DNA from: Verrucomicrobiota bacterium
GTDB taxonomy: Bacteria; Verrucomicrobiota; Verrucomicrobiia; Chthoniobacterales; UBA10450
Assembly: GCA_003219095.1 (NCBI GenBank)
Contig: QHPM01000225.1
Span: 1 to 5,500, forward strand
Direction: 5' to 3'
DNA: 5,500 nucleotides
Positions within the stretch are counted from its first letter, which is position 1, and each line of letters opens with the position of its first letter. The notes below the pieces were generated by a model. The model saw nothing but the letters and a program-made list of their open reading frames with translations. It was not told the DNA's origin and did no database searches. The position numbers and the translations under genes are program-made. Positions 1 through 5,500 of this stretch are shown in pieces.

Positions 1-15
1 AAGCAGGAGCGATTT

Positions 16-63
16 GTAGCGGTACATCCGCGTGATAAACGCGGTGGACCACGGCGCCGCTGC
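16..63. repeat. Nested inverted-repeat element (possible dispersed intergenic repeat)
   Basis: A perfect 6-bp inner stem, CCGCGT (28-33) with ACGCGG (39-44), closes a 5-base loop. It sits inside an outer 7-bp stem of 16-22 with 57-63 (one G-U pair). The pairing is read directly from the sequence. The element lies in non-coding DNA downstream of the leftward operon. That it is a dispersed genomic repeat or a transcript-end structure is inference. There is no T-run on either side to make it a classic terminator. Confidence 0.4.
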
Positions 64-129
64 GGGTCGCTCGGGAGGCAGTTTCATACTACAAGTCGTC
101 TCATAACCATCGGGGCGAATTTCACGCGA

Positions 130-143
130 GTGGGTGTCCACCC
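130..143. repeat. Small hairpin next to the 154-180 palindrome
   Basis: GTGG (130-133) can pair with CCAC (138-141) around a 4-base loop. Alternatively GGGTG (132-136) can pair with CACCC (139-143). It lies 10 bases from the larger palindrome and may belong to the same repeat unit. The stem is short enough to occur by chance. Confidence 0.2.
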
Positions 144-153
144 CTCAGCCTGC

Positions 154-180
154 CCTCTCCCTCGCGGCGAAGGGGAGAGG
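154..180. repeat. Extragenic palindrome, CCTCTCCC / GGGAGAGG
   Basis: An 8-bp perfect stem, CCTCTCCC (154-161) with GGGAGAGG (173-180), encloses an 11-base loop. Palindromes of this CCCTCTCC...GGAGAGG type recur between genes in many high- and mid-GC bacterial genomes (general knowledge). It begins about 57 bases beyond the stop codon of the leftward operon, so it could stabilise or end that mRNA. No T-run follows the stem in the leftward direction, so intrinsic termination is not supported. Confidence 0.5.
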
Positions 181-237
181 ATAAAGGTGACAAGTGCATC
201 GACATTAAATAGGGATGGCGCGCAGTTTGAAACGAAT

Positions 238-906
238 TCACATGTTGATCAGTCGTTGCGGCACGTAGATCTGATCATCCGGCTGTAAAACCATGTCTTC
301 GTCGGTGCGCCCTTCTTCGATTACCCGTTTCAAATCGATGGTAAAATCCTGGCCGTTCTTCCGTGTCACTTTTACTTTTCGCTTGTTGGCAAAATCGCCG
401 AAGCCGCCGGCCCGAATAATTGCCTTACTCACCGTATAACTCTCATCAGCCGGAATCTCCTGCGGTCCCTGACCTTTGACCGAGCCATAGACGTAAATCC
501 GGCCGCGAGATTTCTCGCTCACTCGCTCGATCGCGAGGATGACGGTGGCGTGATAATAATACTCCTTTTCGAGCGCGGCTTTGATGGCGTAGGCCAGCTC
601 GCGGCAGGTCCGTCCCTTGGCCGGCACCAATCCAACATAGGGAACCTCCAACTCACCGTTGTCGTTCACGCGCAGGTGCTGTGATTCCTCATCGCGATCT
701 TCGACTACCCGAAAACTAACGTAATCATTTGATCCCAGTCGTTTCTTATCGTCAAGGACACTCATCGAATTGGTTCGCATGACAGTACCGGTTACCGGCG
801 GATCAGGTGGGAGCGCCCTGGCTGCCGTCGGAGACGGACTGGTTTCCTGGCCTACTAACGACAAATTGGACAGCCCGAGGATGATCATGAACACAGTGAA
901 CTTCAT
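238..906 (-). CDS. Short polysaccharide export protein (OPX/Wza-type, one SLBB domain)
   Basis: This 222-residue protein of the outer-membrane polysaccharide export (OPX) family should guide exopolysaccharide or capsule out of the periplasm. Residues 1-19 look like a signal peptide, with possible cleavage at LVG|QE. No lipobox cysteine follows, unlike Wza lipoproteins; the only Cys is residue 101. A Pro/Thr-rich linker (about 22-42) leads to a polysaccharide-export domain at about 55-128, with the typical stretches LGSNDYVSFRV, GELEVPYVGLV and an AIKAALEKEYY helix. One SLBB-type beta-grasp domain follows at about 136-216 (RIYVYGSVKGQG, KAIIRAGGFGDFA, LQPDDQIYVPQR). It ends soon after, so the C-terminal helix that crosses the outer membrane in Wza is absent. 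The ATG is preceded by AAGGAGAGG, slightly close to the start. It is second in an operon, 15 bases after the barrel gene, which probably supplies the pore. Confidence 0.88.
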   Translation of the reverse strand: MKFTVFMIILGLSNLSLVGQETSPSPTAARALPPDPPVTGTVMRTNSMSVLDDKKRLGSNDYVSFRVVEDRDEESQHLRVNDNGELEVPYVGLVPAKGRTCRELAYAIKAALEKEYYYHATVILAIERVSEKSRGRIYVYGSVKGQGPQEIPADESYTVSKAIIRAGGFGDFANKRKVKVTRKNGQDFTIDLKRVIEEGRTDEDMVLQPDDQIYVPQRLINM

Positions 907-921
907 CCTCTCCTTCTTTTC

Positions 922-2196
922 TTAAAAGCTGTAAGTGCCGTCGAACGAGATGCGATTCTGGGTGTAGTCGCGGAACGGAACATCGGAATCCTTTTCCGTA
1001 AATTGATAGCGCAATCCGAGCGTAACGTGTGGTGTCAATTGATAGCCGATGGTAATGGCACCGCCATAACGCTGCAGGTGTTCATCGATAAATCCGCCGG
1101 AGTCATTGGCATCCTCAAAAAACACTTCGGTCGAAAGCAAGGTATTACGAATGATATTCCACGTCACGGTATGCCGAATGTAATTCAGGGTAATAAAGTT
1201 TGAATTCACCCCGAGCTGACTTTCATGACCAGCAGCGAGAGTTTGGGTGATATAGGCGTTGAGCCGGTGAGAAATGAGAATGTTAGCATAGTAATCGCGC
1301 GCATCCTTCGAATCAAAAACCGAGCCGGTATTATCGAAGTTGATCATCTGATAACCACCGGCGACTCGAACCTTCATGTAATTGGTTAGCTGGGTTTCGA
1401 GAAATGCCCCGGCGGTGACGGCATTTGAATCATTGAGCACGTTCTGATCGTAGTAGGTATGGACGAAACTCGATTCCAAGCCAACCCCGGTCGTATTGCT
1501 CAAAGTAAATGCGAGCGATCCGACGAGCGCTTCGGCGTTGCGATTGAGGTAGTCGAAGTCGGAGTTGGTCGAAATGTAAAGATAGTGATCGTAGCCGAGC
1601 GTCGCGACCGCCTTGTTCAAGTCCCAGAGGACGGAAACGCCGGCGCTATTTTCAAAACGGCCATAGTCAATCACATTACTGACCTGTAACTCGCTGATCG
1701 GATCCTGTTGCAGGGAAAAGCGATCGTGAAAGTTAATCCGGAAATCGCCGACGAAAACGTCGAGCGCGAGTTGCGATCCTGGGGCGAGGAGAACGCCCTT
1801 GGTGTCCTGGCCGGAGTGATCAAGATAGAAAGCATAGCCGAGGCCGAGATCCAATCGCAAGGTATTGAGCTGGGTAACTGGCCAGAGAGCATTGATTGTT
1901 ACTTGCGGGTGAATGATGAAGTCGCTCTCTGGCCTATTTTCAGAAAGATTAACGTTGTCGTTATACTCGAAGCCGAGGGTAGCGCTGATCCGATATTTGA
2001 TGGCGCCGGTCATCAAATTATAAGGAATATGTTCAATATCCTGACGGCGGGCTTCAGCCGCCTCCTCGCCGGCAAGAGAAGGTCGAACAGCGTCCTGCGC
2101 GAAGGCTGGAAATGCTCCGAATAATGTACAAACAAGCAAGGCACATCCCAATCGTTTGCCGCGAAGGCAGACAGAAGGACGGACTCCCCGGCTCAT
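922..2196 (-). CDS. Outer-membrane beta-barrel protein (BBP2-like porin), probable polysaccharide export pore
   Basis: This is a 424-residue predicted outer-membrane barrel. Residues 1-33 form a signal peptide: basic N-region, hydrophobic LGCALLVCTLFGAF core, cleavage at AFA|QDA. The mature part is built of alternating polar and hydrophobic/aromatic strands, starting around YRISATLGFEYNDNVNLS and ending in the C-terminal ...YSF expected of BamA-recognised barrels. The early FEYNDNVNLS element and the overall length resemble the putative beta-barrel porin 2 group, which includes polysaccharide-export porins such as VpsM; this is recognition by pattern only. The frame also opens at GTG (2205), three codons earlier. 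I prefer ATG (2196) because AGGTGAT, complementary to the usual 16S rRNA 3' end, sits 8 bases (from AGG) upstream and itself contains that GTG. It is first in the leftward operon with the OPX gene. A generic surface porin or adhesin is the alternative. Confidence 0.8.
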   Translation of the reverse strand: MSRGVRPSVCLRGKRLGCALLVCTLFGAFPAFAQDAVRPSLAGEEAAEARRQDIEHIPYNLMTGAIKYRISATLGFEYNDNVNLSENRPESDFIIHPQVTINALWPVTQLNTLRLDLGLGYAFYLDHSGQDTKGVLLAPGSQLALDVFVGDFRINFHDRFSLQQDPISELQVSNVIDYGRFENSAGVSVLWDLNKAVATLGYDHYLYISTNSDFDYLNRNAEALVGSLAFTLSNTTGVGLESSFVHTYYDQNVLNDSNAVTAGAFLETQLTNYMKVRVAGGYQMINFDNTGSVFDSKDARDYYANILISHRLNAYITQTLAAGHESQLGVNSNFITLNYIRHTVTWNIIRNTLLSTEVFFEDANDSGGFIDEHLQRYGGAITIGYQLTPHVTLGLRYQFTEKDSDVPFRDYTQNRISFDGTYSF

Positions 2197-2201
2197 TAAA
2201 A

Positions 2202-2208
2202 TCACCTG
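2202..2208 (-). promoter_or_regulatory. Ribosome binding site deciding the barrel-gene start
   Basis: On the minus strand AGGTGAT occupies 2208-2202. It is followed by TTTA or so and the ATG at 2196-2194. The match to the anti-Shine-Dalgarno sequence and the spacing favour this ATG over the in-frame GTG at 2205, which lies inside the site. Confidence 0.55.
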
Positions 2209-2235
2209 CCCGAGGCTAAAAAATCGATCAGCAAT

Positions 2236-2249
2236 CGGCGGCGCCGCCG
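2236..2249. promoter_or_regulatory. 14-bp perfect GC palindrome in the divergent intergenic region (possible operator)
   Basis: CGGCGGC followed directly by GCCGCCG is a perfect 14-base palindrome, 40 bases upstream of the barrel-gene ATG and about 230 bases upstream of the rightward gene at 2480. It could be a dimeric regulator site or a hairpin in the leader of the leftward operon mRNA. It is made of CGG units only, and a GC-rich genome can produce this by chance. The rest of the 2197-2479 gap shows no RNA gene and no clear -35/-10 pair. Confidence 0.25.
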
Positions 2250-2479
2250 CCCTGCCGTTTCCCCCTCAAATCGACGCAGGTCTCGCACTTGGTTAAGTTT
2301 TCCGAATCTGCCGCCACTGACATTCCAGCTTCAACGCGGCGGCGTTACCGATGGTTACTAAGAGATACGATGTAATTCAAGGGAAAAGAGGCGTACACCG
2401 GCTGAGTTGATTTTGGGTGGAAAGGCCTGCCAAAAAAAGAAAAAGCGTGGCGCAGTCTAAGCTTTGGAAACAATAACGT

Positions 2480-3010
2480 ATGTTGAGGCCTTGGCGTATA
2501 ATCGTTCCGATTGTGGCCACGACAGGTTGCTTGGTGTGCGGGGCGCCTACCGTCAGCGCAACGTCCAACGACACCGGAAACGTTGCTCAGATAAACGCCC
2601 TCGAAGACATCACGCCTGATGGCCAATACGTGCCAGTGGCATTGAACAACCAAACGGAGAAGAGCATTCTTACCCTGGAGAACGACACGATTAGCTGCTC
2701 GCTGCCCGAAGGCGATACCACCTTTATTATCTCGCTGGTGCGGAGTTCACCGCTCGATGGCTTCACCTTTGTCAATGAAAACATCGCCGCTCGGGGCGAG
2801 CTCAGAATTGCCGTCTCGAACGAGAAGCTTTCAGCCGACAGCGACAAATGGACGCCGGTGGATGGCGCAGTTTCATTCAAACGCAAACGCCTCTTCAACG
2901 TCTCGATGCTCGGGGTTGAAGCGAAATATGTTCGACTCACATTTCACGTTGAGCGTGAGAATGACACAGCTGCTCTCGGACGGCACGGCATCCGCACAGT
3001 TAGGCGTTGA
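2480..3010 (+). CDS. Small secreted protein with galactose-binding/discoidin-like beta-sandwich, possibly C-terminally truncated
   Basis: This is a 176-residue protein of unknown function. Residues 1-27 form a likely signal peptide (basic start, hydrophobic IIVPIVATTGCLVCG core, cleavage near VSA|TSN), so it should be exported. No convincing lipobox is seen. From about residue 60 to 167 the pattern is that of a galactose-binding-like (F5/8C, discoidin) beta-sandwich: SCSLPEGDTTFIISL, then DGFTFVNEN, GELRIAVSN, WTPVDG and EAKYVRLTFHVE. The KYVRLTFHV strand is especially typical. After NDTAALG (to 167) the chain turns basic and ends in HGIRTVRR, which looks like a frame broken within or just after the last strand. 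The start is the only sensible ATG; the upstream GGA-containing Shine-Dalgarno is weak. It is transcribed away from the polysaccharide-export operon, so a role with surface polysaccharide is possible but unproven. Stand-alone binding protein or decayed gene are both open. Confidence 0.6.
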   Translation: MLRPWRIIVPIVATTGCLVCGAPTVSATSNDTGNVAQINALEDITPDGQYVPVALNNQTEKSILTLENDTISCSLPEGDTTFIISLVRSSPLDGFTFVNENIAARGELRIAVSNEKLSADSDKWTPVDGAVSFKRKRLFNVSMLGVEAKYVRLTFHVERENDTAALGRHGIRTVRR

Positions 3011-3087
3011 TCGGAAAGTTATCAATCGCGCGATTGGCTCGCCTATCGACGAGCAGCACAAATTCGTAGCGCCGAAAAATAGAAATT

Positions 3088-3143
3088 CCCGTCTGTGCGG
3101 CAAACGGGCACGCCTGCCTGTTTTTCCCGTAAGCAGCAACGGG
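3088..3143 (+). repeat. Two tandem hairpins with identical CCCGT/ACGGG stems
   Basis: CCCGT (3088-3092) pairs with ACGGG (3104-3108) around an 11-base loop. A second CCCGT (3126-3130) pairs with ACGGG (3139-3143) around an 8-base loop. Both units start with TTCCCGT and end in CGGGC, so they read as degenerate direct repeats spaced about 36-38 bases. The middle arms (3104-3108 with 3126-3130) can also pair, giving a mutually exclusive fold. No known riboswitch core was recognised and no T-run follows. Confidence 0.4.
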
Positions 3144-3160
3144 CTGGGCGTACCGGCTGC
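3133..3160 (+). repeat. Hairpin GCAGC / GCTGC overlapping the second tandem hairpin
   Basis: GCAGC (3133-3137) can pair with GCTGC (3156-3160), with CGG/CCG continuing the stem inside after a two-base bulge. It uses bases of the second CCCGT/ACGGG hairpin, so the two folds compete. Whether either forms in RNA is unknown. Confidence 0.25.
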
Positions 3161-3335
3161 AAGCCTATGTTTCGCGCAACGATCCCGGTGGCGCAGCGCT
3201 TACACGCCGTTACTAGCTCGCTGAAGTTTTCGCTTTGATGAAAAGTGCATTCTGGTTTGAGAGTAGGAACGCGATCGGCCGTCATGTTTTCCATAAGTTT
3301 CGCGTCTGCCAGCATTTTCTATCTTCAAATTAAAA

Positions 3336-3365
3336 TTGGCTTTCCCAAATCTCGCCCATTTGAAT
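3336..3365 (+). promoter_or_regulatory. Weak sigma70-like promoter candidate for the kinase gene
   Basis: TTGGCT (3336-3341) and TTGAAT (3360-3365) are 18 bases apart, each matching 4 of 6 consensus positions, in the most AT-rich part of the gap and 52 bases before the kinase ATG. A 5-bp inverted repeat, CAAAT (3346-3350) with ATTTG (3358-3362), lies within it and could be an operator. Promoter consensus in this group of bacteria is uncertain, so this is a candidate only. Confidence 0.2.
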
Positions 3366-3416
3366 TAGCGGCACAGAATTAGCTTTTTATGGGCTCGAGC
3401 GTCACCGGCGCGGCGA

Positions 3417-5045
3417 ATGCGAGCAACCACGGCAACTCACATCCAGACGCGGCGGCAACAGGAGGCGACCCGAAAACATTCGCCTCAGCGCAAACGGAAT
3501 GAGAACCAACAGCATACTCCGCGGAAAACCATTGTGGCAAAAAGTGCGGATCATTATCAACTGGTTGCCCGGGCTACAAACGATGCAATTCGGGATTGGG
3601 ATTTAAGCAGCGGCGCACTCATCTGGCCACAAGGCCTCGATTCCCTTCTCGGTTATTCCCCGAACGGATCAGGTGAGACGATCGCTTTTTGGCAACAGCA
3701 GATTCATCGCGACGATCGGTCCCGCATCGCAGCCTCTATTCGCGAAGCCATCAAATCCAAAGCGGAGTATTGGTCGGGCGAATATCGTTTTCGACACGCT
3801 AAAGGTCATTACCTCCAGTTGTTGGAGCGCGGCCTTCTTGTGCGCGACAAAAAGGGGCACGCCGTGCGGTTCGTTAGCACGCTCATGAATGTGACCGCGA
3901 GCAAACAACTGCAAGGACAGCTCTCGCATTCCCAGAAAATGGAGGCGTTCGGTCAACTGGCCGGCGGCGTCGCCCACGATTTCAACAATTTCTTGACCGC
4001 AATTCTCGGCTACAGCGACCTGCTGGTGGCGGAAATTGAGGGCCGCGGCACCGGCGCAAAATACCTTAGCGAAATTCGCAGTGCCGCCGGGCGAGCCGCT
4101 TCACTGACCAAGCAACTTCTCACCTTCAGCCGTCGCGAACCGCTGGAACCGTGCGTTCTGGAAGTAAACACGTTCATCCATAATCTCGAGCGATCAATCC
4201 TGCGACTGCTCGGAGAGAACATCTCCGTTCTTTGTGCGCTAATGCCTGGAAAAAAACACATCAAGGTCGATCCGGATCAATTCACCCAGATTATCATCAA
4301 TCTGGCAGTGAACGCGCGGGATGCGATGCCGGCTGGAGGCACGCTGGTACTGAAAACGGAGACGTTTTCCACAAATGGGAAATCATTGCCGGAACTGCCG
4401 TCGGGCAAATACGTCCGCGTAAGCGTGATCGATAACGGCATGGGGATGAGCGAGGAAGTAAAGGAGCGTCTTTTCGAACCGTTCTTTTCCACCAAAGATG
4501 ATCGCCACGGCAGCGGGCTCGGCCTCGCAACCTGTTATGGAATTGTTGGCCAGAGCGGCGGTCACATTACGATTGAGAGCGAGCTCGCCAAAGGTACTGC
4601 CGTACACATCTACCTTCCTGAGGTCGTCGCGCCTCCTGCCGCCGCCTACCGAAAACGGCCGAAATTGCCGAGTGGCACCGAAACCATCCTGGTAGTGGAA
4701 GACGACATTAGCGTGCGGCACGTCGCGGTGCGGACATTGCGCATGCTTGGCTACAATGTCCTCGAGGCGTTCCGGGCCGACGAAGCGAAGCGTCTGATTG
4801 AGAATACCGCCATCAATCTCGTCGTTAGCGACGTCGTGCTGCCTGATATGAGCGGGTGCGACTTTGCTGATTGGATGCGGAGCAACAGCCCTTCAACGCA
4901 AATTCTGCTTACCTCCGGTTACTTGCCCGAAATGACGACCATCGGCACTCCATCTAGCGACCTGCCTTTTCTGTCAAAGCCGTTCGATCCACAACAGTTG
5001 GCTGAAACGGTACGGGCATCGCTTGATGCCGTTGTTTTGACCTGA
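3417..5045 (+). CDS. Soluble hybrid sensor histidine kinase (PAS-HisKA-HATPase-REC)
   Basis: This 542-residue protein should autophosphorylate on His in response to a signal and pass the phosphate to its own receiver. Residues 1-43 are a basic, Gln/Arg-rich, probably disordered tail. A PAS fold with PAC-like end spans about 44-165 (DWDLSSG, LLGYSPN, HRDDR, GEYRFRHAKG). HisKA follows, with H187 in GGVAHDFNN as the phospho-acceptor. The ATPase domain shows an N-box (N295, N299, D302), G1 box D339-x-G-x-G, F-box LFEPFFSTK and G2 box GSGLGLA (365-371). The receiver (about 423-537) has acidic D429/D430, phospho-acceptor D472, T499 and K521, so all key residues are intact. There is no signal peptide or membrane segment: it acts in the cytoplasm. 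No HPt or DNA-binding output domain is present, so a separate partner is expected. An in-frame stop at 3366 and no other upstream ATG support this start, though no Shine-Dalgarno is visible; GTG at 3534 is an alternative. Confidence 0.93.
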   Translation: MRATTATHIQTRRQQEATRKHSPQRKRNENQQHTPRKTIVAKSADHYQLVARATNDAIRDWDLSSGALIWPQGLDSLLGYSPNGSGETIAFWQQQIHRDDRSRIAASIREAIKSKAEYWSGEYRFRHAKGHYLQLLERGLLVRDKKGHAVRFVSTLMNVTASKQLQGQLSHSQKMEAFGQLAGGVAHDFNNFLTAILGYSDLLVAEIEGRGTGAKYLSEIRSAAGRAASLTKQLLTFSRREPLEPCVLEVNTFIHNLERSILRLLGENISVLCALMPGKKHIKVDPDQFTQIIINLAVNARDAMPAGGTLVLKTETFSTNGKSLPELPSGKYVRVSVIDNGMGMSEEVKERLFEPFFSTKDDRHGSGLGLATCYGIVGQSGGHITIESELAKGTAVHIYLPEVVAPPAAAYRKRPKLPSGTETILVVEDDISVRHVAVRTLRMLGYNVLEAFRADEAKRLIENTAINLVVSDVVLPDMSGCDFADWMRSNSPSTQILLTSGYLPEMTTIGTPSSDLPFLSKPFDPQQLAETVRASLDAVVLT

Positions 5046-5091
5046 CCGAAGCCGCCGAGTCTCCGAAATCGTTGCCGCATCTTTCGTCGCG

Positions 5092-5500
5092 GTGTATGCA
5101 AACGGCGTGGTCAGTTTCGCTGACATCGAAGCAGCGCGCGAACGAAGCAAAGGTGCAGTTTATTACTCACCCTGCCTGCCGTCGATTCCATTGAGCGAGC
5201 TCACCGGGATGGAAATTTTCTGCAAACTCGACAACTTGCAGCGCACGGGAAGTTTCAAGGAACGCGGCGCGCGCAACGTTCTTTCGCAATTACCCGCCGA
5301 CCAGAAAAAGCGTGGCGTCATCGCAGCCTCCGCCGGAAATCACGGCCAAGCGCTCGCTTACCAGGGCAAATTGCTGGGTGTGCCCGCAACCGTCGTTATG
5401 CCAAAGCACGCGCCGCTGATCAAAGTGAGCAATTGTCAGAAACTCGGCGCTCGAGTCGTCCTGCATGGCAAAGATTTTGCGGAAGCAAAAACGCGGGCAC
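5092..5500 (+). CDS. ilvA: Threonine ammonia-lyase (threonine dehydratase), 5' part, cut by window edge
   Basis: This is the N-terminal 136 codons of a fold-type II PLP enzyme that deaminates L-threonine to 2-oxobutanoate, the first step of isoleucine synthesis (biosynthetic IlvA) or of threonine breakdown (TdcB). Visible hallmarks are FADIEAARERSKG at the N-terminus, KLDNLQRTGSFKERGA with the PLP-binding lysine at residue 56 (5257-5259), the phosphate-pocket loop SAGNHGQALA (80-89), and VVMPKHAP and KLGARVVLHG further on. The order and spacing match threonine dehydratases closely. The C-terminus, where an ACT regulatory domain would separate IlvA from shorter TdcB-like enzymes, lies outside the window, and a serine dehydratase or racemase relative is not excluded. 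The frame is open from 5041 but has no early ATG. GTG at 5092 or GTG at 5107 (giving VSFADIEAARERS right after the start) are the candidates, with no clear Shine-Dalgarno for either. It lies 46 bases after the kinase stop and may be co-transcribed with it. Confidence 0.9.
   Translation, partial: MYANGVVSFADIEAARERSKGAVYYSPCLPSIPLSELTGMEIFCKLDNLQRTGSFKERGARNVLSQLPADQKKRGVIAASAGNHGQALAYQGKLLGVPATVVMPKHAPLIKVSNCQKLGARVVLHGKDFAEAKTRA

Larger units (their letters stand above)
3011..3416. other. 406-base intergenic region
   Basis: No convincing gene is seen here on either strand. The plus-strand frame running to 3224 and a minus-strand frame at 3043-3315 give Cys/Arg-rich products without domain-like patterns. 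The left half carries two tandem hairpins (3088-3143). The right part, from about 3311, is AT-rich and probably contains the kinase promoter. If the gene to the left is frameshifted, its original 3' end would extend into the first part of this gap. Confidence 0.5.

Noticed and set aside
154..180. Intrinsic terminator for the leftward operon
   Set aside because: The stem is good but no T-run follows it in the direction of transcription, so it is listed as a palindromic repeat only.
1708..2124. 138-codon plus-strand open frame with a protein-like composition, antisense to the barrel gene
   Set aside because: It lies wholly inside the well-supported barrel gene, has no recognisable domain and is best explained as a shadow of that gene's codon pattern.
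2438..2452. 15-base exact match AGAAAAAGCGTGGCG shared with 5303-5317
   Set aside because: One copy is inside the conserved coding region of the threonine ammonia-lyase, with no flanking similarity; coincidence is the simplest reading.
3088..3160. Cyclic-di-GMP (GEMM-I) riboswitch, suggested by GGCAAACGGG and a nearby ACCGGCTGC
   Set aside because: The other conserved core element (GACGCAAAGCC type) and the expected helix order are missing.
3043..3315. 90-codon minus-strand open frame in the 3011-3416 gap
   Set aside because: The product is Cys/Arg-rich without domain-like pattern, overlaps the hairpin region and has no clear ribosome binding site.
1..5500. CRISPR array, tRNA, rRNA, insertion sequence or phage genes
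   Set aside because: No spaced identical repeats, no tRNA cloverleaf or rRNA signature, and no transposase, integrase or phage-like protein were seen on either strand.

Overview
The window looks like chromosomal DNA from a Gram-negative bacterium of moderate GC content. It encodes an outer-membrane beta-barrel with a C-terminal Phe and a periplasmic polysaccharide-export protein. The gene mix (barrel plus short export protein, secreted carbohydrate-binding-like protein, soluble PAS hybrid kinase), the patchy Shine-Dalgarno use and the hairpin-rich gaps would fit a soil Verrucomicrobiota or a related phylum. That assignment is an inference by eye; no marker gene is present.

Layout: (1) Positions 1-237 hold no convincing gene but contain two palindromic elements. 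(2) A two-gene leftward operon follows: a beta-barrel outer-membrane protein (2196 to 922), then, after a 15-base gap, a short polysaccharide export (OPX/Wza-type) protein (906 to 238). (3) An intergenic region at about 2197-2479 separates this operon from a rightward gene and carries a 14-base perfect palindrome. (4) At 2480-3010 lies a small secreted protein resembling a galactose-binding/discoidin-type beta-sandwich, possibly truncated at its C-terminus by a frameshift. (5) A 406-base gap (3011-3416) carries two tandem hairpins with identical stems. (6) A soluble PAS-HisKA-HATPase-REC hybrid histidine kinase occupies 3417-5045. (7) The 5' part of a threonine ammonia-lyase gene (ilvA-type) runs off the right edge.

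The most coherent functional unit is the leftward operon. The OPX protein is short, has no lipobox cysteine and no C-terminal extension that could form a Wza-like outer-membrane helix. The neighbouring barrel could supply the missing outer-membrane pore, as in the two-component exporters known from Vibrio (VpsM/VpsN) and Myxococcus (Wzp porins with short OPX proteins). The divergent secreted protein may act on the same polysaccharide or at the cell surface, but that rests on position and fold impression only. The kinase and ilvA are on the same strand and closely spaced, but no functional link is evident.
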